Shown here: positions 43,312-51,165 of the stretch, one piece after another
Position numbering within the stretch: position 1 is the stretch's first letter
Layout of the letters: each line of letters begins with the position of its first letter
Assembly: GCA_964529265.1 (NCBI GenBank)
Contig: CAZGVW010000141.1
Coordinates: forward strand, 3,173-67,172
DNA: 64,000 bases
Reading direction: 5' to 3'
DNA from: CAZGVW01 sp964529265
GTDB lineage: Bacteria; Planctomycetota; Phycisphaerae; Phycisphaerales; UBA1924
Program-made: the position numbers and the translations under genes
The notes under the pieces: generated by a model
What the model was told of the DNA's origin: nothing
Seen by the model: only the letters and a program-made list of their open reading frames with translations
Databases searched by the model: none

Positions 43312-43875
43312 TCATTCGCCGAAGCAGTAGTTGAAGACCAACTCTACAGGCACATCCGTGATTATCGAGTTGTCTTCTCTATACATTTTCACAAGTTCGA
43401 AGTACGGCACAATTTCTCCAGTGCTCAGAAGCGCAAATTGGAAGGACCCGCACGGTGATACGGCTACCGAATACTCGGCGCGCGATAAGAATGTAGCCCA
43501 GTCGAACCCCGGGTCGAAGGCAATGACGGTCCGCCGGCCTTCGGCTCCCGCCTGGAGACCGGCCAGACTAAGCCTGTACCTTGACATCGCTAACATTGGC
43601 GGGCGCAGAGCCTCAAAATGCCGGTCTTCAAAAGCAAGCACAGTCGCGTCGCTCGGAGGCGATGCAAGCAATCCCTCCGCTTGAACTCTACGCCATATTT
43701 CCTCGAGCCGACCCTCCCGTTCGCCAATCAGCCTGACAGATGCAGCATTGAGGATCTTCACTGAACGAGCCCTATCCCGAGATCCAATATATGCCGTGCT
43801 CACTACCGCCACAGCGAAGCCGCACACAAACCCGGCGACTCCAGCCGCATACAATGAACGAGATATCTTGAGCAT
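43312..43875 (-). CDS. Membrane-anchored protein of unknown function
   Basis: A 187-residue protein. One N-terminal membrane helix (RSLYAAGVAGFVCGFAVAVVSTAYIG) is followed by a soluble outer domain with RLEEIWRRVQAEGLLAS, AFEDRHFEALRPPMLAMSRYRLSLAGLQAG and VAVSPCGSFQFALLSTGEIVP. No family is recognised. The base composition is visibly less GC-rich than neighbouring genes, with ATA, TTA-type and AGA codons, which suggests later acquisition. It is a single gene between the sugar dehydrogenase (convergent) and folE2. Confidence 0.5.
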   Translation of the reverse strand: MLKISRSLYAAGVAGFVCGFAVAVVSTAYIGSRDRARSVKILNAASVRLIGEREGRLEEIWRRVQAEGLLASPPSDATVLAFEDRHFEALRPPMLAMSRYRLSLAGLQAGAEGRRTVIAFDPGFDWATFLSRAEYSVAVSPCGSFQFALLSTGEIVPYFELVKMYREDNSIITDVPVELVFNYCFGE

Positions 43876-43938
43876 AGTGCGTTCTGGCCTCCGATGGGCT
43901 TTATGTAGTACCGGGGCCCAGGGGGGGCCGCGGAGGCC

Positions 43939-44769
43939 TCACGCACGCTTGTCCCGTGTGATCTCCGCGTACGCGTTGTGATTGTGAATCGATTCGAAGT
44001 TCTCGCTGTTGATCGAGTACCACGTGATCCGCTCGTCGTCGTCCAGCGTCATCGCCAGGTCGCGCACGATGTCCTCGACGAACTTCGGGTTCTCGAACGC
44101 CTCTTCCGTCACGTGCTTCTCGTCCGGCCGCTTCAATACGGCGTACAACTCCGATGACGCCGCCCCCTCCAGCATCCGCACCACGTCCTCGATCCACACC
44201 ATCCCCTTGAACCGCACTTTCGCCGTGATCAGGCACCGCTGATTGTGCGCGCCGAACCGGCTGATCTCCTTCGAGCACGGGCACAGGCTCGTCGCCGGCG
44301 CCGCCACCGTCATCACGAAATCCTCGTGCGAGTTGCTCGCGCACTCGAACGTCACCCGGTAGTCCATCAGCCCCGGCGATTTTGTCACCGGCGCCAGTTT
44401 CCGGATGAAGTACGTGAACTCCATGATCAGGTGCGCTTCCTTCGCGTCGAGGCGCTTCTTGATCTCCCGCGTGATCTCCGGAATCCGCTCCGGCGTCACC
44501 CGGTCCGCGTGCTCGTTCAGCACCTCCAGGAAGCGGCTCATGTGCGTGCCCTTCTGGTGGTGGGGGAGCGCCACGTACATGTTGATCCGCGCCACGGTCC
44601 GCTGTTCGCCCCCGCACGGCGTCCGCAGCGTGATCGGATACGTCACGTCCTTCACGCCCACCTTGTCGATGGCGATCCGCCGCGCATCCCGGCTCGCCTG
44701 CACGTCCGGCATCGCGCCGGCCCGCTCATCGGCCTCACGATCGCTCTCGGCTCGCTGAATCCCGCTCAT
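43939..44769 (-). CDS. folE2: GTP cyclohydrolase FolE2 (type IB)
   Basis: A 276-residue enzyme that converts GTP to 7,8-dihydroneopterin triphosphate, the entry to folate and to 7-deazaguanines. Family marks are KVGVKDVTYPITLR, INMYVALPHHQKGTHMSRFLEVL, FTYFIRKLAPVTKSPGLMDY, AAPATSLCPCSKEISRFGAHNQRC (metal Cys in LCPCS) and NPKFVEDIVRDLAMTLD. AAGGAT stands 7 nt before ATG. FolE2 supplies the substrate of QueD, whose gene end is at the left edge, and the folate pool that FolD-type enzymes use, although these genes are not in one operon. Confidence 0.93.
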   Translation of the reverse strand: MSGIQRAESDREADERAGAMPDVQASRDARRIAIDKVGVKDVTYPITLRTPCGGEQRTVARINMYVALPHHQKGTHMSRFLEVLNEHADRVTPERIPEITREIKKRLDAKEAHLIMEFTYFIRKLAPVTKSPGLMDYRVTFECASNSHEDFVMTVAAPATSLCPCSKEISRFGAHNQRCLITAKVRFKGMVWIEDVVRMLEGAASSELYAVLKRPDEKHVTEEAFENPKFVEDIVRDLAMTLDDDERITWYSINSENFESIHNHNAYAEITRDKRA

Positions 44770-44887
44770 GAATGATCCTTGCGCTCGAACTTCTGCGTCA
44801 CGCTGAGACGGACATCCGCCCAGGCCTCTCCGGGCATGAGCCCCTTCGCCGCGGTCCCTCGCTTGGATTCCCTTTCCGCCCGCGCGG

Positions 44888-45706
44888 TCACTCCCCGTGC
44901 CCGCGTTTCTCGAGCATCGATGCGCCCCATGTTATTCCCAAGGGCAGCCCGAAGAACGCCCCCCCGATCCAATCGAGCGGCGCCAGCCACCCCAGCGGAA
45001 TCAGCGTGTTCGCGTACGTCTCCCCCACGATGTCGCCCCCGTCGATCCCCGCCGCCAGCGCCGGCCCCGCCGCCGCCAGAACCGCCATCCCAACCATGTA
45101 CGCCGCCATCGCCGCCTGATGCGCCGCCACACGCCCCACGACCCCCGCCGCCACCCCGGCAATCGCCCCCGCCGCGAACGTCTGCCCCTTCAGACCCTCG
45201 CGCGCCACCACCCACGCCGCCACGCCGCCCACCAGCGCCGCTGCCCCAATCACGATGGCCGTTTCGGCGCTCCCCAGTGGCGCCGCAACCTCATCCTCAC
45301 CCTCGTGCCGCGACCCAGCCCGCGAAATGAGCACCGTCGCGCCCACGGCAATCGCCCCGAGCAAAAGCCCCTCCAGCGCCAGCCTCCACAGCGGCCCCGC
45401 CGATTGCGATTCCCGAATCACCCCCGCCACCGCCGCGCTCGTGAACGCCGGCCAGATCAGCACCGCCCCCGCCACGAACATCCCCGTCTTCACGCTCACC
45501 AGCCGCGCCCCAAGCACCCCCATGAACGACGCCGCCGCCATCGCCACCAGCGTCGCGCCGATGCTCCGCGACAGCGAATCGCTGACCAGCATCGTCGCAT
45601 CCGGCCCGCCCGTCGGCGACCGAACCTCACCCACCACGCGCCCCACGATCGGGCCCACCACGAGCAGTGCAATCGCAATCAGGGCCCAGCGGAGCGCCTC
45701 TTTCAT
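44888..45706 (-). CDS. Integral membrane protein of unknown function
   Basis: A 272-residue protein starting MKEALRWALIAIALLVVGP. About eight hydrophobic segments rich in Ala, Gly and Val are visible (e.g. ATLVAMAAASFMGVLGARLV, VVARE-flanked GAAALVGGVAAWVV and LIPLGWLAPLDWIGGAFFGLPLG). A charged loop (GSRHEGEDEVAAPLGSAETA) splits it in two halves. No transporter family signature is recognised. It is followed after 118 nt by folE2 on the same strand. An earlier in-frame start adds 32 residues without a reason and was rejected. Confidence 0.6.
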   Translation of the reverse strand: MKEALRWALIAIALLVVGPIVGRVVGEVRSPTGGPDATMLVSDSLSRSIGATLVAMAAASFMGVLGARLVSVKTGMFVAGAVLIWPAFTSAAVAGVIRESQSAGPLWRLALEGLLLGAIAVGATVLISRAGSRHEGEDEVAAPLGSAETAIVIGAAALVGGVAAWVVAREGLKGQTFAAGAIAGVAAGVVGRVAAHQAAMAAYMVGMAVLAAAGPALAAGIDGGDIVGETYANTLIPLGWLAPLDWIGGAFFGLPLGITWGASMLEKRGHGE

Positions 45707-45810
45707 GCACAGGTGATACGCCACCCCGCCCCCGGGAGCAAACCGCCGCACGGAACCCCTTGCCGCGACCCCGCTTGCCGCCCACGCCCCCCTCAACCAC
45801 ACTCCCCGCC

Positions 45811-47370
45811 ATGCCCGCCACCCCCGCGCCCCCCGCGCCCCCGACCCCCCTCATCCTCACCGGCGCCCCCATCTCGATCGCCGACGTCGAATCCGTCGCC
45901 CGCCGCGCCCGCCCCGTCCAGATCGGTTCCGAAGCGCGCTCCCGCCTCGATGCCGCCCGCACCGCCCTCACACGCGCCATCTCCGGCGGCGCGCCCATCT
46001 ACGGCGTCAACACCGGGTTCGGCGCCCTCTCCCGACAGCGCATCGCCGATGCCGACCTCGAGGCCGTCCAGCGAAACCTCCTCCTTTCCCACGCCGCCGG
46101 CGTCGGCCCGCCCCTCGCCGAAGACATCGTCCGCGCCACCATGCTCATCCTCGCCGCGTCCCTCTGCCGCGGCGCCTCCGGCGTGCGCCCCGAAGTTGTC
46201 GAATCCATCGTCGCCCTCCTCAACGCGCGCATCACACCCCTCGTCCCCGAACTCGGCTCCGTTGGCGCTTCCGGCGATCTCGCGCCCCTCGCGCACATCG
46301 GCTGCGTTCTCCTCGGCGAAGGCGAAGCCACGTGCAACGGCGCGCATCTCTCCGGCGCCGAAGCCCTCTCCCGCGCCCGCCTCGCGCCCCTCCGCCTCAG
46401 CCCGAAAGAAGGCCTCGCCCTCATCAACGGCACGCACCTCATGGCCGCCCGCGCCGCGCTCATCCTCGCCGATGCCCAGCGCCTCACCAGCGCCGCCATC
46501 GCCGCCGCCGCCATGTCCATCGACGCCTGCCGCGCCACCGACACATTCCTCGACGAGCGCATCTACACCGTCCGCGCCCAACCCGGCCCCGCCGCCGTCG
46601 CCGCCCAACTCCGCGCGCTCCTCGCTGGCAGCCAGATCGTCCAGAGTCACCGCGAAGACGATCCCCGCGTGCAGGATCCCTATTCCCTCCGCTGCGCGCC
46701 ATACATCATCGGCGCCGCGCTCGATTCCATCGCTCACGTCCGCGCCGCCGCCGAGCGCGAACTCGCCGCCGTCACCGACAATCCTCTCGTCTTCACCACC
46801 GGCCCCCGCGGCTCCGCCGAAGTCATCTCCGCCGGCAACTTCCACGGCATGCCCATCGCCCTCCCGCTCGATGCCCTCGCCCCCGCCCTCGCGCACATCG
46901 CCGGCGTCGCCGAGCGCCGCGTCTACTTCATGCTCAGCGCCACCGACCCCGAAGCCCACCTCACGCCCCAACTCAGCCCGCGCCCCGGCGTGCAGTCCGG
47001 CCTCATGATCACCCAGTACACCGCCGCCGCCTGCTGCAACGAACTCATCTCCCTCTCCACGCCCGCCACCGTCGCCAACATCCCCACCTGCGCCGGAATG
47101 GAGGACTACAACTCCTTCGGCCCCGCCGCCGCGAGCAAAGCCGCCCGCGCCGTCTCCCTCGCGCGTCATGTCGTCGCCATCGAACTCCTCTGCGCCGCCG
47201 AAGCCCTCGATCGCCACCGCCCCCTCAAGTCCGGCGCCGGCGTCGAGCGCGCCCACGCCCTCGTCCGCACCGTCGTCGCGCCCCTCACCGAAGATCGCCC
47301 CCCAGCCCCCGATATCGCCGCCATCTCCGCCCTCATCGAGCAGGGCCGGTTCACCCCATCCATGCAATAA
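45811..47370 (+). CDS. hutH: Histidine ammonia-lyase
   Basis: A 519-residue enzyme that deaminates L-histidine to urocanate. The MIO prosthetic group forms from Ala-Ser-Gly at residues 153-155 (GSVGASGDLAPLAH). Other marks: IYGVNTGFGALSRQRI, LLLSHAAGVGPPL, GLALINGTHLMAARAAL, SHREDDPRVQDPYSLRCAP, NPLVF...GNFHGMPIALPLDAL and CAGMEDYNSFGPAA. The start at 45811 gives a proline-rich leader of about 15 residues before the homology. The codons are almost all C-ending. hutU and hutI lie further downstream on the same strand, interrupted by other genes. Confidence 0.95.
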   Translation: MPATPAPPAPPTPLILTGAPISIADVESVARRARPVQIGSEARSRLDAARTALTRAISGGAPIYGVNTGFGALSRQRIADADLEAVQRNLLLSHAAGVGPPLAEDIVRATMLILAASLCRGASGVRPEVVESIVALLNARITPLVPELGSVGASGDLAPLAHIGCVLLGEGEATCNGAHLSGAEALSRARLAPLRLSPKEGLALINGTHLMAARAALILADAQRLTSAAIAAAAMSIDACRATDTFLDERIYTVRAQPGPAAVAAQLRALLAGSQIVQSHREDDPRVQDPYSLRCAPYIIGAALDSIAHVRAAAERELAAVTDNPLVFTTGPRGSAEVISAGNFHGMPIALPLDALAPALAHIAGVAERRVYFMLSATDPEAHLTPQLSPRPGVQSGLMITQYTAAACCNELISLSTPATVANIPTCAGMEDYNSFGPAAASKAARAVSLARHVVAIELLCAAEALDRHRPLKSGAGVERAHALVRTVVAPLTEDRPPAPDIAAISALIEQGRFTPSMQ

Positions 47371-47443
47371 TGCCCGGTCCCCCCCGGTTCACTCCTCGCC
47401 GCGCCGTCGGCCCCTGAAGCGCCCCACTCCACGGAGAAACACC

Positions 47444-48136
47444 ATGCTCAGATTCGCCACGCGCCTCGCCCTCGCCTCCGCGTCAATCACCCTCGCCCTT
47501 CTCGCCGCCCCCCTCGCCGCCCAGCACGCGGCCCCCGCCCCCGCCCCCGGAACCCCCGGAAGCGGCCAAAAAGCCCCGCTCCCACCCGCACTCAACCCCG
47601 AAACAGATAAACCCGGCCTCCCCGTCGGCTCCAAAGCCCCCGACGCCATCCTCCACGACATCGTCGGCGAGGAAGTCGCACTCCGGAACATCTACGCCGA
47701 TGGCCCCGTCGTCGTCGTCTTCTACCGCGGCGGCTGGTGCCCCTTCTGCAACAAGGCCCTCGCCAACTGGCAGAGCCACATGTCCGAACTCGAAGCCGCG
47801 GGCGCCACGCTCATCGCCATCAGCCCCGAAACCACCGAGCACATGCTCGAAACCGCCGAAAAATCCGCCCTCGAGTGCATGACCCTCGTCGATTCAAACG
47901 GCGAAGCCATGCGCCGATTCCGCGTCGCCTTCCAACTCTCCCCCGAAGACCAGAAGCGCTACAAGGGCTTCGGCGTCGATCTCCCCAAGAAGAACGCCAC
48001 CAAGAACTGGGAACTCCCCGCCCCCGCCACCTTCGTCATCGATCAGAAAGGCGTCATCCGCTGGATGCACGCCGATTGGGACTACAAGAAGCGCGCAGAG
48101 CCCGCCGATGTTCTTCGGGCTCTCAAGGCCCTCTGA
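47444..48136 (+). CDS. Secreted AhpC/TSA-type peroxiredoxin-like protein
   Basis: A 230-residue exported thioredoxin-fold protein. A signal peptide (MLRFATRLALASASITLALLAAPLAA) is followed by a Pro/Ala-rich segment and the domain DAILHDIVGEEVALRNIYADGPVVVVFYRGGWCPFCNKAL. The C-P-F-C motif is redox-active; this PRX-like subgroup keeps both cysteines close together. ALIAISPETTEHMLETAEKS and ATFVIDQKGVIRWMHADWDYKKRAEP complete the fold. It would reduce peroxides or act as a thiol oxidoreductase in the periplasm. An upstream in-frame frame overlaps hutH and was rejected. Confidence 0.8.
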   Translation: MLRFATRLALASASITLALLAAPLAAQHAAPAPAPGTPGSGQKAPLPPALNPETDKPGLPVGSKAPDAILHDIVGEEVALRNIYADGPVVVVFYRGGWCPFCNKALANWQSHMSELEAAGATLIAISPETTEHMLETAEKSALECMTLVDSNGEAMRRFRVAFQLSPEDQKRYKGFGVDLPKKNATKNWELPAPATFVIDQKGVIRWMHADWDYKKRAEPADVLRALKAL

Positions 48137-48156
48137 GGCTGATTCCCTCTAATGGC

Positions 48157-49404
48157 CTATCGAGCATCCCGCCCTTGGATTCCACCAGCCGTATGCATAA
48201 CGGGCATGGTGGCGAGCCAACCGTATTGATGCACGCCTCTCCAATACGGGAGAGACAGATCTGCACGCGCCACAGACCGCGCACTTCCATCGACAAACGC
48301 AACAAGCACGGGGGATGCCGGCAGGGCGGTGAAGTCTGTTCCCGGCCCGAGGTAGCTCCAGGTATCAATCAAAATGCCCTTCTGAGACGGGCTCACCACA
48401 TCGGCGAAGCGCGTCGAGTGCCATTGGGCAGTCCCTGCAAGCCTCGTTTCCTCTGACCAGAACGCAGGAGACGCGATGAACGAATGCGAATAGTAGTACG
48501 GCGTGAACAGAACCGGAAACCCATCGCCGTTGCCCGCGAGCCCGCCTGCTGCACCCGGGGGCAGGAATACCTCCTGAAACGGATCGTCGTCGTAGTAGGA
48601 CGCTAAGGCGAGATTCCAAAGCGCCGGTCCGCCCCAGTACCCCTCGACCCTCACGCTGATCCCGGGCCCGCGTATTACGCTGTAGTCGGCGTCTGGGTGC
48701 GTATATCGCGGAGCAAGATCCCGATGCTCGCCGCCGTACATGGTGAACGCCGCCGCGTGCTGCCTCAGGTTTGAGAGCGAGCCCGCGCGGCGCGCCCGAT
48801 CGAGCACCGACGCGATCTGCGGCGCCGCCATCGTCAGCAGGCTGCCCATGATGAAGATCACGATCATTGTCTCGACCAGGCTCACGCCCCGGGCACCCGG
48901 CGATGGAGATCGATTCACCGACGCATCGTCTCCCCCCGGCTCCCTGGGAGGCTCACCGACGCGGCGTCGGGAACAAAGGATGCCCGAAGCGAGCATGCCG
49001 ATCATCACCGCGTCTCCCGCAAGCAGCCGCTCCGACACGCGCCGGCTTTCCTCGAACGCGATCAGCCTGCCGAAACACCCGCAGTCGGGACGCACACCCA
49101 CCGCAATATGAGCCGCGGCGACGGCGCCTGACGAAGTCAGCAGGCCCACGCCGGCGATCACCGCCACCCTCCGCCCGAGCCCCAGCATCCAAGCCGTCGC
49201 GATCCCGATCTCGGCCAGAGGCACGGCGAGAGCCAGCACCGGCCTCGCGAAGGGCGGGATGAGCGTCCAGCCCTCCAGATCCGCGGCGAACGCCCCGACG
49301 TCCCACGCCTTCGCCAGACCCGCCGCGAGCAGGACGAGCATCGCAAGCAGCGTCAGCGCTGCCGCGATGGCGCCAAGTTTCGAACTACTGGAGCGTCTGG
49401 TCAT
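48157..49404 (-). CDS. MauE/DoxX-like membrane protein fused to a prepilin-type (pseudopilin) domain
   Basis: A 415-residue two-part protein. Residues about 10-145 form the MauE-like four-helix domain (GAIAAALTLLAMLVLLAAGLAKAWDVGAF; LALAVPLAEIGIATAWMLG) with the redox-type DCGCFG motif at 107-112. At 172-178 comes RGVSLVE, a type IV prepilin cleavage site with the Glu at +5, followed by the hydrophobic helix TMIVIFIMGSLLTMAAP and a globular pseudopilin part ending near VLVAFVDGSARSV (the planctomycete H-x9-DG-like end). MauE is known to help disulfide formation in the methylamine dehydrogenase small subunit. The fusion and its neighbours are discussed in findings. The start follows an in-frame ATG at 49404; an upstream frame was rejected. 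Confidence 0.8.
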   Translation of the reverse strand: MTRRSSSSKLGAIAAALTLLAMLVLLAAGLAKAWDVGAFAADLEGWTLIPPFARPVLALAVPLAEIGIATAWMLGLGRRVAVIAGVGLLTSSGAVAAAHIAVGVRPDCGCFGRLIAFEESRRVSERLLAGDAVMIGMLASGILCSRRRVGEPPREPGGDDASVNRSPSPGARGVSLVETMIVIFIMGSLLTMAAPQIASVLDRARRAGSLSNLRQHAAAFTMYGGEHRDLAPRYTHPDADYSVIRGPGISVRVEGYWGGPALWNLALASYYDDDPFQEVFLPPGAAGGLAGNGDGFPVLFTPYYYSHSFIASPAFWSEETRLAGTAQWHSTRFADVVSPSQKGILIDTWSYLGPGTDFTALPASPVLVAFVDGSARSVARADLSLPYWRGVHQYGWLATMPVMHTAGGIQGRDAR

Positions 49405-49426
49405 CAAAGTGCCCTGGCGCCGCGGG

Positions 49427-49822
49427 CTACTCCGGCTCAAAGCAGTCTTCAGGCAGGCACGCCGAACTGTCGCACCCCTGGCCCGTGCCGACGGCCTCCT
49501 GAACGAACGTGTCCAAAGAGCTGGAGATGTAACAACTGCCGCCGTTGCATGCGCGGATGGACTTGCTGCACACGAGAATCGGATTGCCCGCGCCGTCGCA
49601 GTTGGCCCAGCCCGATGTGTTCTGCAGGCACGCGTCATATGGAACACTCGTCGCCAGGTCGGGACAAGGCGTGCTTCCGCACATGCGCCCCTGGTTGCCC
49701 AGCCACCCGTGGCAGCCGTTGTACGTCACGATCGTGAAGCAGATGGCGCTGGCCGACGCGGCAAGGACTGCCGACACCCCCAGCATCGCCGCGCCGATCG
49801 CCAACCGAGTTCGCCTCAACAT
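49427..49822 (-). CDS. Small secreted cysteine-rich protein (12 Cys)
   Basis: A 131-residue protein. A signal peptide (MLRRTRLAIGAAMLGVSAVLAASASA) leaves a mature chain of about 105 residues with twelve cysteines spread along it (ICF, GCH, MCG, PCP, ACL, NCD, VCS, ACN, SCY, GCD, ACL, DCF). This is far above background and implies several disulfides or metal sites. No family is recognised; it is smaller than the beta subunit of methylamine dehydrogenase, and the tryptophan-derived cofactor arrangement cannot be seen. It lies 22 nt upstream of the MauE-pseudopilin gene and 2 nt after the preceding gene, so one transcript is likely. Confidence 0.65.
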   Translation of the reverse strand: MLRRTRLAIGAAMLGVSAVLAASASAICFTIVTYNGCHGWLGNQGRMCGSTPCPDLATSVPYDACLQNTSGWANCDGAGNPILVCSKSIRACNGGSCYISSSLDTFVQEAVGTGQGCDSSACLPEDCFEPE

Positions 49823-49824
49823 CC

Positions 49825-50955
49825 TCAGCTCCTTTCATGCCTTCGAATGATCCGCCACCCGATAAGCCCGATGACGACGCCCGCGCCGCCCAGCCAGCCC
49901 GCGTACTGCAGGAAAGAGCCCGTGCCGCCCGCCCGTGCGTCGCTCAGAGGGTATTCGACCACCCCTTCACCCTGTCGTCGGCGCCCGACCGGATCACGCG
50001 CGGTGTAGTCGTGAACAGCCGTGAACGTTACATCGCCACGGATTGCGTCGACCCCGTCATCCTTCGGCGGCTTGATCGCCTTGTCGAAGAAGGAGGGCTC
50101 CTCCTTTTCGGCGGACTCAAACACATATCGCCGGTTAATCGAGCCGTCTGCGTATCGAAACTCCGCGCGGCCAGCAACCCACCGGCCGAGCGTCTGATTG
50201 AACTTCCAGTCAGCCGCGAAGAACCGCTGGCCGTCCTCTGCCAGAATAACGCTTGTCACAAAGCCGCGGCCCGCCTCCGCGGACCAGCGGCCGTCGATCT
50301 GGAATCGCTCGCCCGCAGGCCCCTCCATTCGGCATCGCCATCGGCCGTCGGCTTCCGGCGCGATGGCGCCTCGCACAAACGCCTCCGACGAGAAGCGGCG
50401 CAGCCCGCCGCACACAAGCGAGTCCCACGCGTTCGTGAACTCGTGGACCCATGAATCCAGCCGCGCGCTCTCAGGCCATCCCCGCCGCGGATCCACCAGC
50501 GTCAGCCACTGCGCGTTCATGCTCCACGCCAACTCAGGCGTCACCACGACGTCCTCATACTTCACCAGAGAGCCAGGCCGATCCATACTCACCCGCCACG
50601 TGGCCAAGTCCCGGCATCGGATCGTCGCGATGCTCACAAACGGCCCCTCGCGGGTGTGCTTGTCGGCTATCTCGATCATCACACGGTCCGGGTGATCGGG
50701 CTTGTTCGCCACTTCCCGACGCAATCGCTCGATTGTCGCAGCCGATGCTGGCAGGTGCGATTCATACCGCACTTTGAAAGCCAAATCTCGGATGGAGGGC
50801 TCCACCCGTGCGAAGGCTAACTCGGAATCAAGCCACTCTTCCACTTCGGATGCTGAGGGACCAGAGTATGATTGCCCGGCACCCAGCAGAACAGCCAGCC
50901 ACAGCACCGAGCAATTGCGCGCCTCACGACCCAACGGCAAGATGCGCCGACTCAT
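49825..50955 (-). CDS. Membrane-anchored secreted protein of unknown function
   Basis: A 376-residue protein. An N-terminal signal/hydrophobic segment (CSVLWLAVLLGAGQ) and a C-terminal helix (YAGWLGGAGVVIGLIGWRII) flank a soluble domain of about 310 residues. Runs worth noting are IATIRCRDLATWRVSMDRPGSLVKYEDVVV, DSLVCGGLRRFSSEAFV and FFAADWKFNQTLGRWVAGRAEFRYADGSINRRYVFESAEKE. No catalytic motif is seen. The stop is 2 nt before the cysteine-rich gene and the gene heads that operon. The base composition is lower in GC than hutU next door. Confidence 0.6.
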   Translation of the reverse strand: MSRRILPLGREARNCSVLWLAVLLGAGQSYSGPSASEVEEWLDSELAFARVEPSIRDLAFKVRYESHLPASAATIERLRREVANKPDHPDRVMIEIADKHTREGPFVSIATIRCRDLATWRVSMDRPGSLVKYEDVVVTPELAWSMNAQWLTLVDPRRGWPESARLDSWVHEFTNAWDSLVCGGLRRFSSEAFVRGAIAPEADGRWRCRMEGPAGERFQIDGRWSAEAGRGFVTSVILAEDGQRFFAADWKFNQTLGRWVAGRAEFRYADGSINRRYVFESAEKEEPSFFDKAIKPPKDDGVDAIRGDVTFTAVHDYTARDPVGRRRQGEGVVEYPLSDARAGGTGSFLQYAGWLGGAGVVIGLIGWRIIRRHERS

Positions 50956-50961
50956 TCTGAT

Positions 50962-50996
50962 GACGCTATCTATACAACACCATACAAGTCAAGAGA
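50962..50996 (-). promoter_or_regulatory. Possible promoter of the cysteine-rich/MauE operon
   Basis: Between divergent genes, the minus strand reads TTGACTTGTATGG then TTGTATAGATAGC just upstream of the 50955 start. A TTGACT element is clear but its best TATAGA box is only 12 nt away, and the 16-spaced candidate is GATAGC. The region is AT-rich relative to surroundings. Weak support. Confidence 0.3.
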
Positions 50997-51018
50997 CTTC
51001 ACACCTATTGTCGCTAGA

Positions 51019-51035
51019 ATCCCCTTCAAGGGGAT
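51019..51035. repeat. Palindrome ATCCCC-TTCAA-GGGGAT in the divergent promoter region
   Basis: A 6-bp perfect inverted repeat with a 5-nt loop, within the 210-nt gap between the operon starting at 50955 (minus) and hutU (51166, plus). It could be an operator for either unit. No known binding site was matched. Confidence 0.3.
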
Positions 51036-51165
51036 ATTCGAGCGACTGGTTCTTTGCGTGTGCCCGCCGGCCGTCTCGGCCCATTGAGGCGTCCCGGGTT
51101 GCCGGGTACCCTGCCCCAAACCCACGAAACGATCCCGGGTGAACGCCCTACTGTCTTGCTGAAAA

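Noticed and set aside
45793..47367. A 524-codon minus-strand frame opposite hutH
   Set aside because: Its composition is the complement of C-ending hutH codons and it has no motif; hutH is certain.
49427..49822. Calling the cysteine-rich protein the methylamine dehydrogenase small subunit (MauA)
   Set aside because: Only the MauE partner and Cys content suggest it. The protein lacks a recognisable MauA sequence, and MauB, MauD and MauG are absent.
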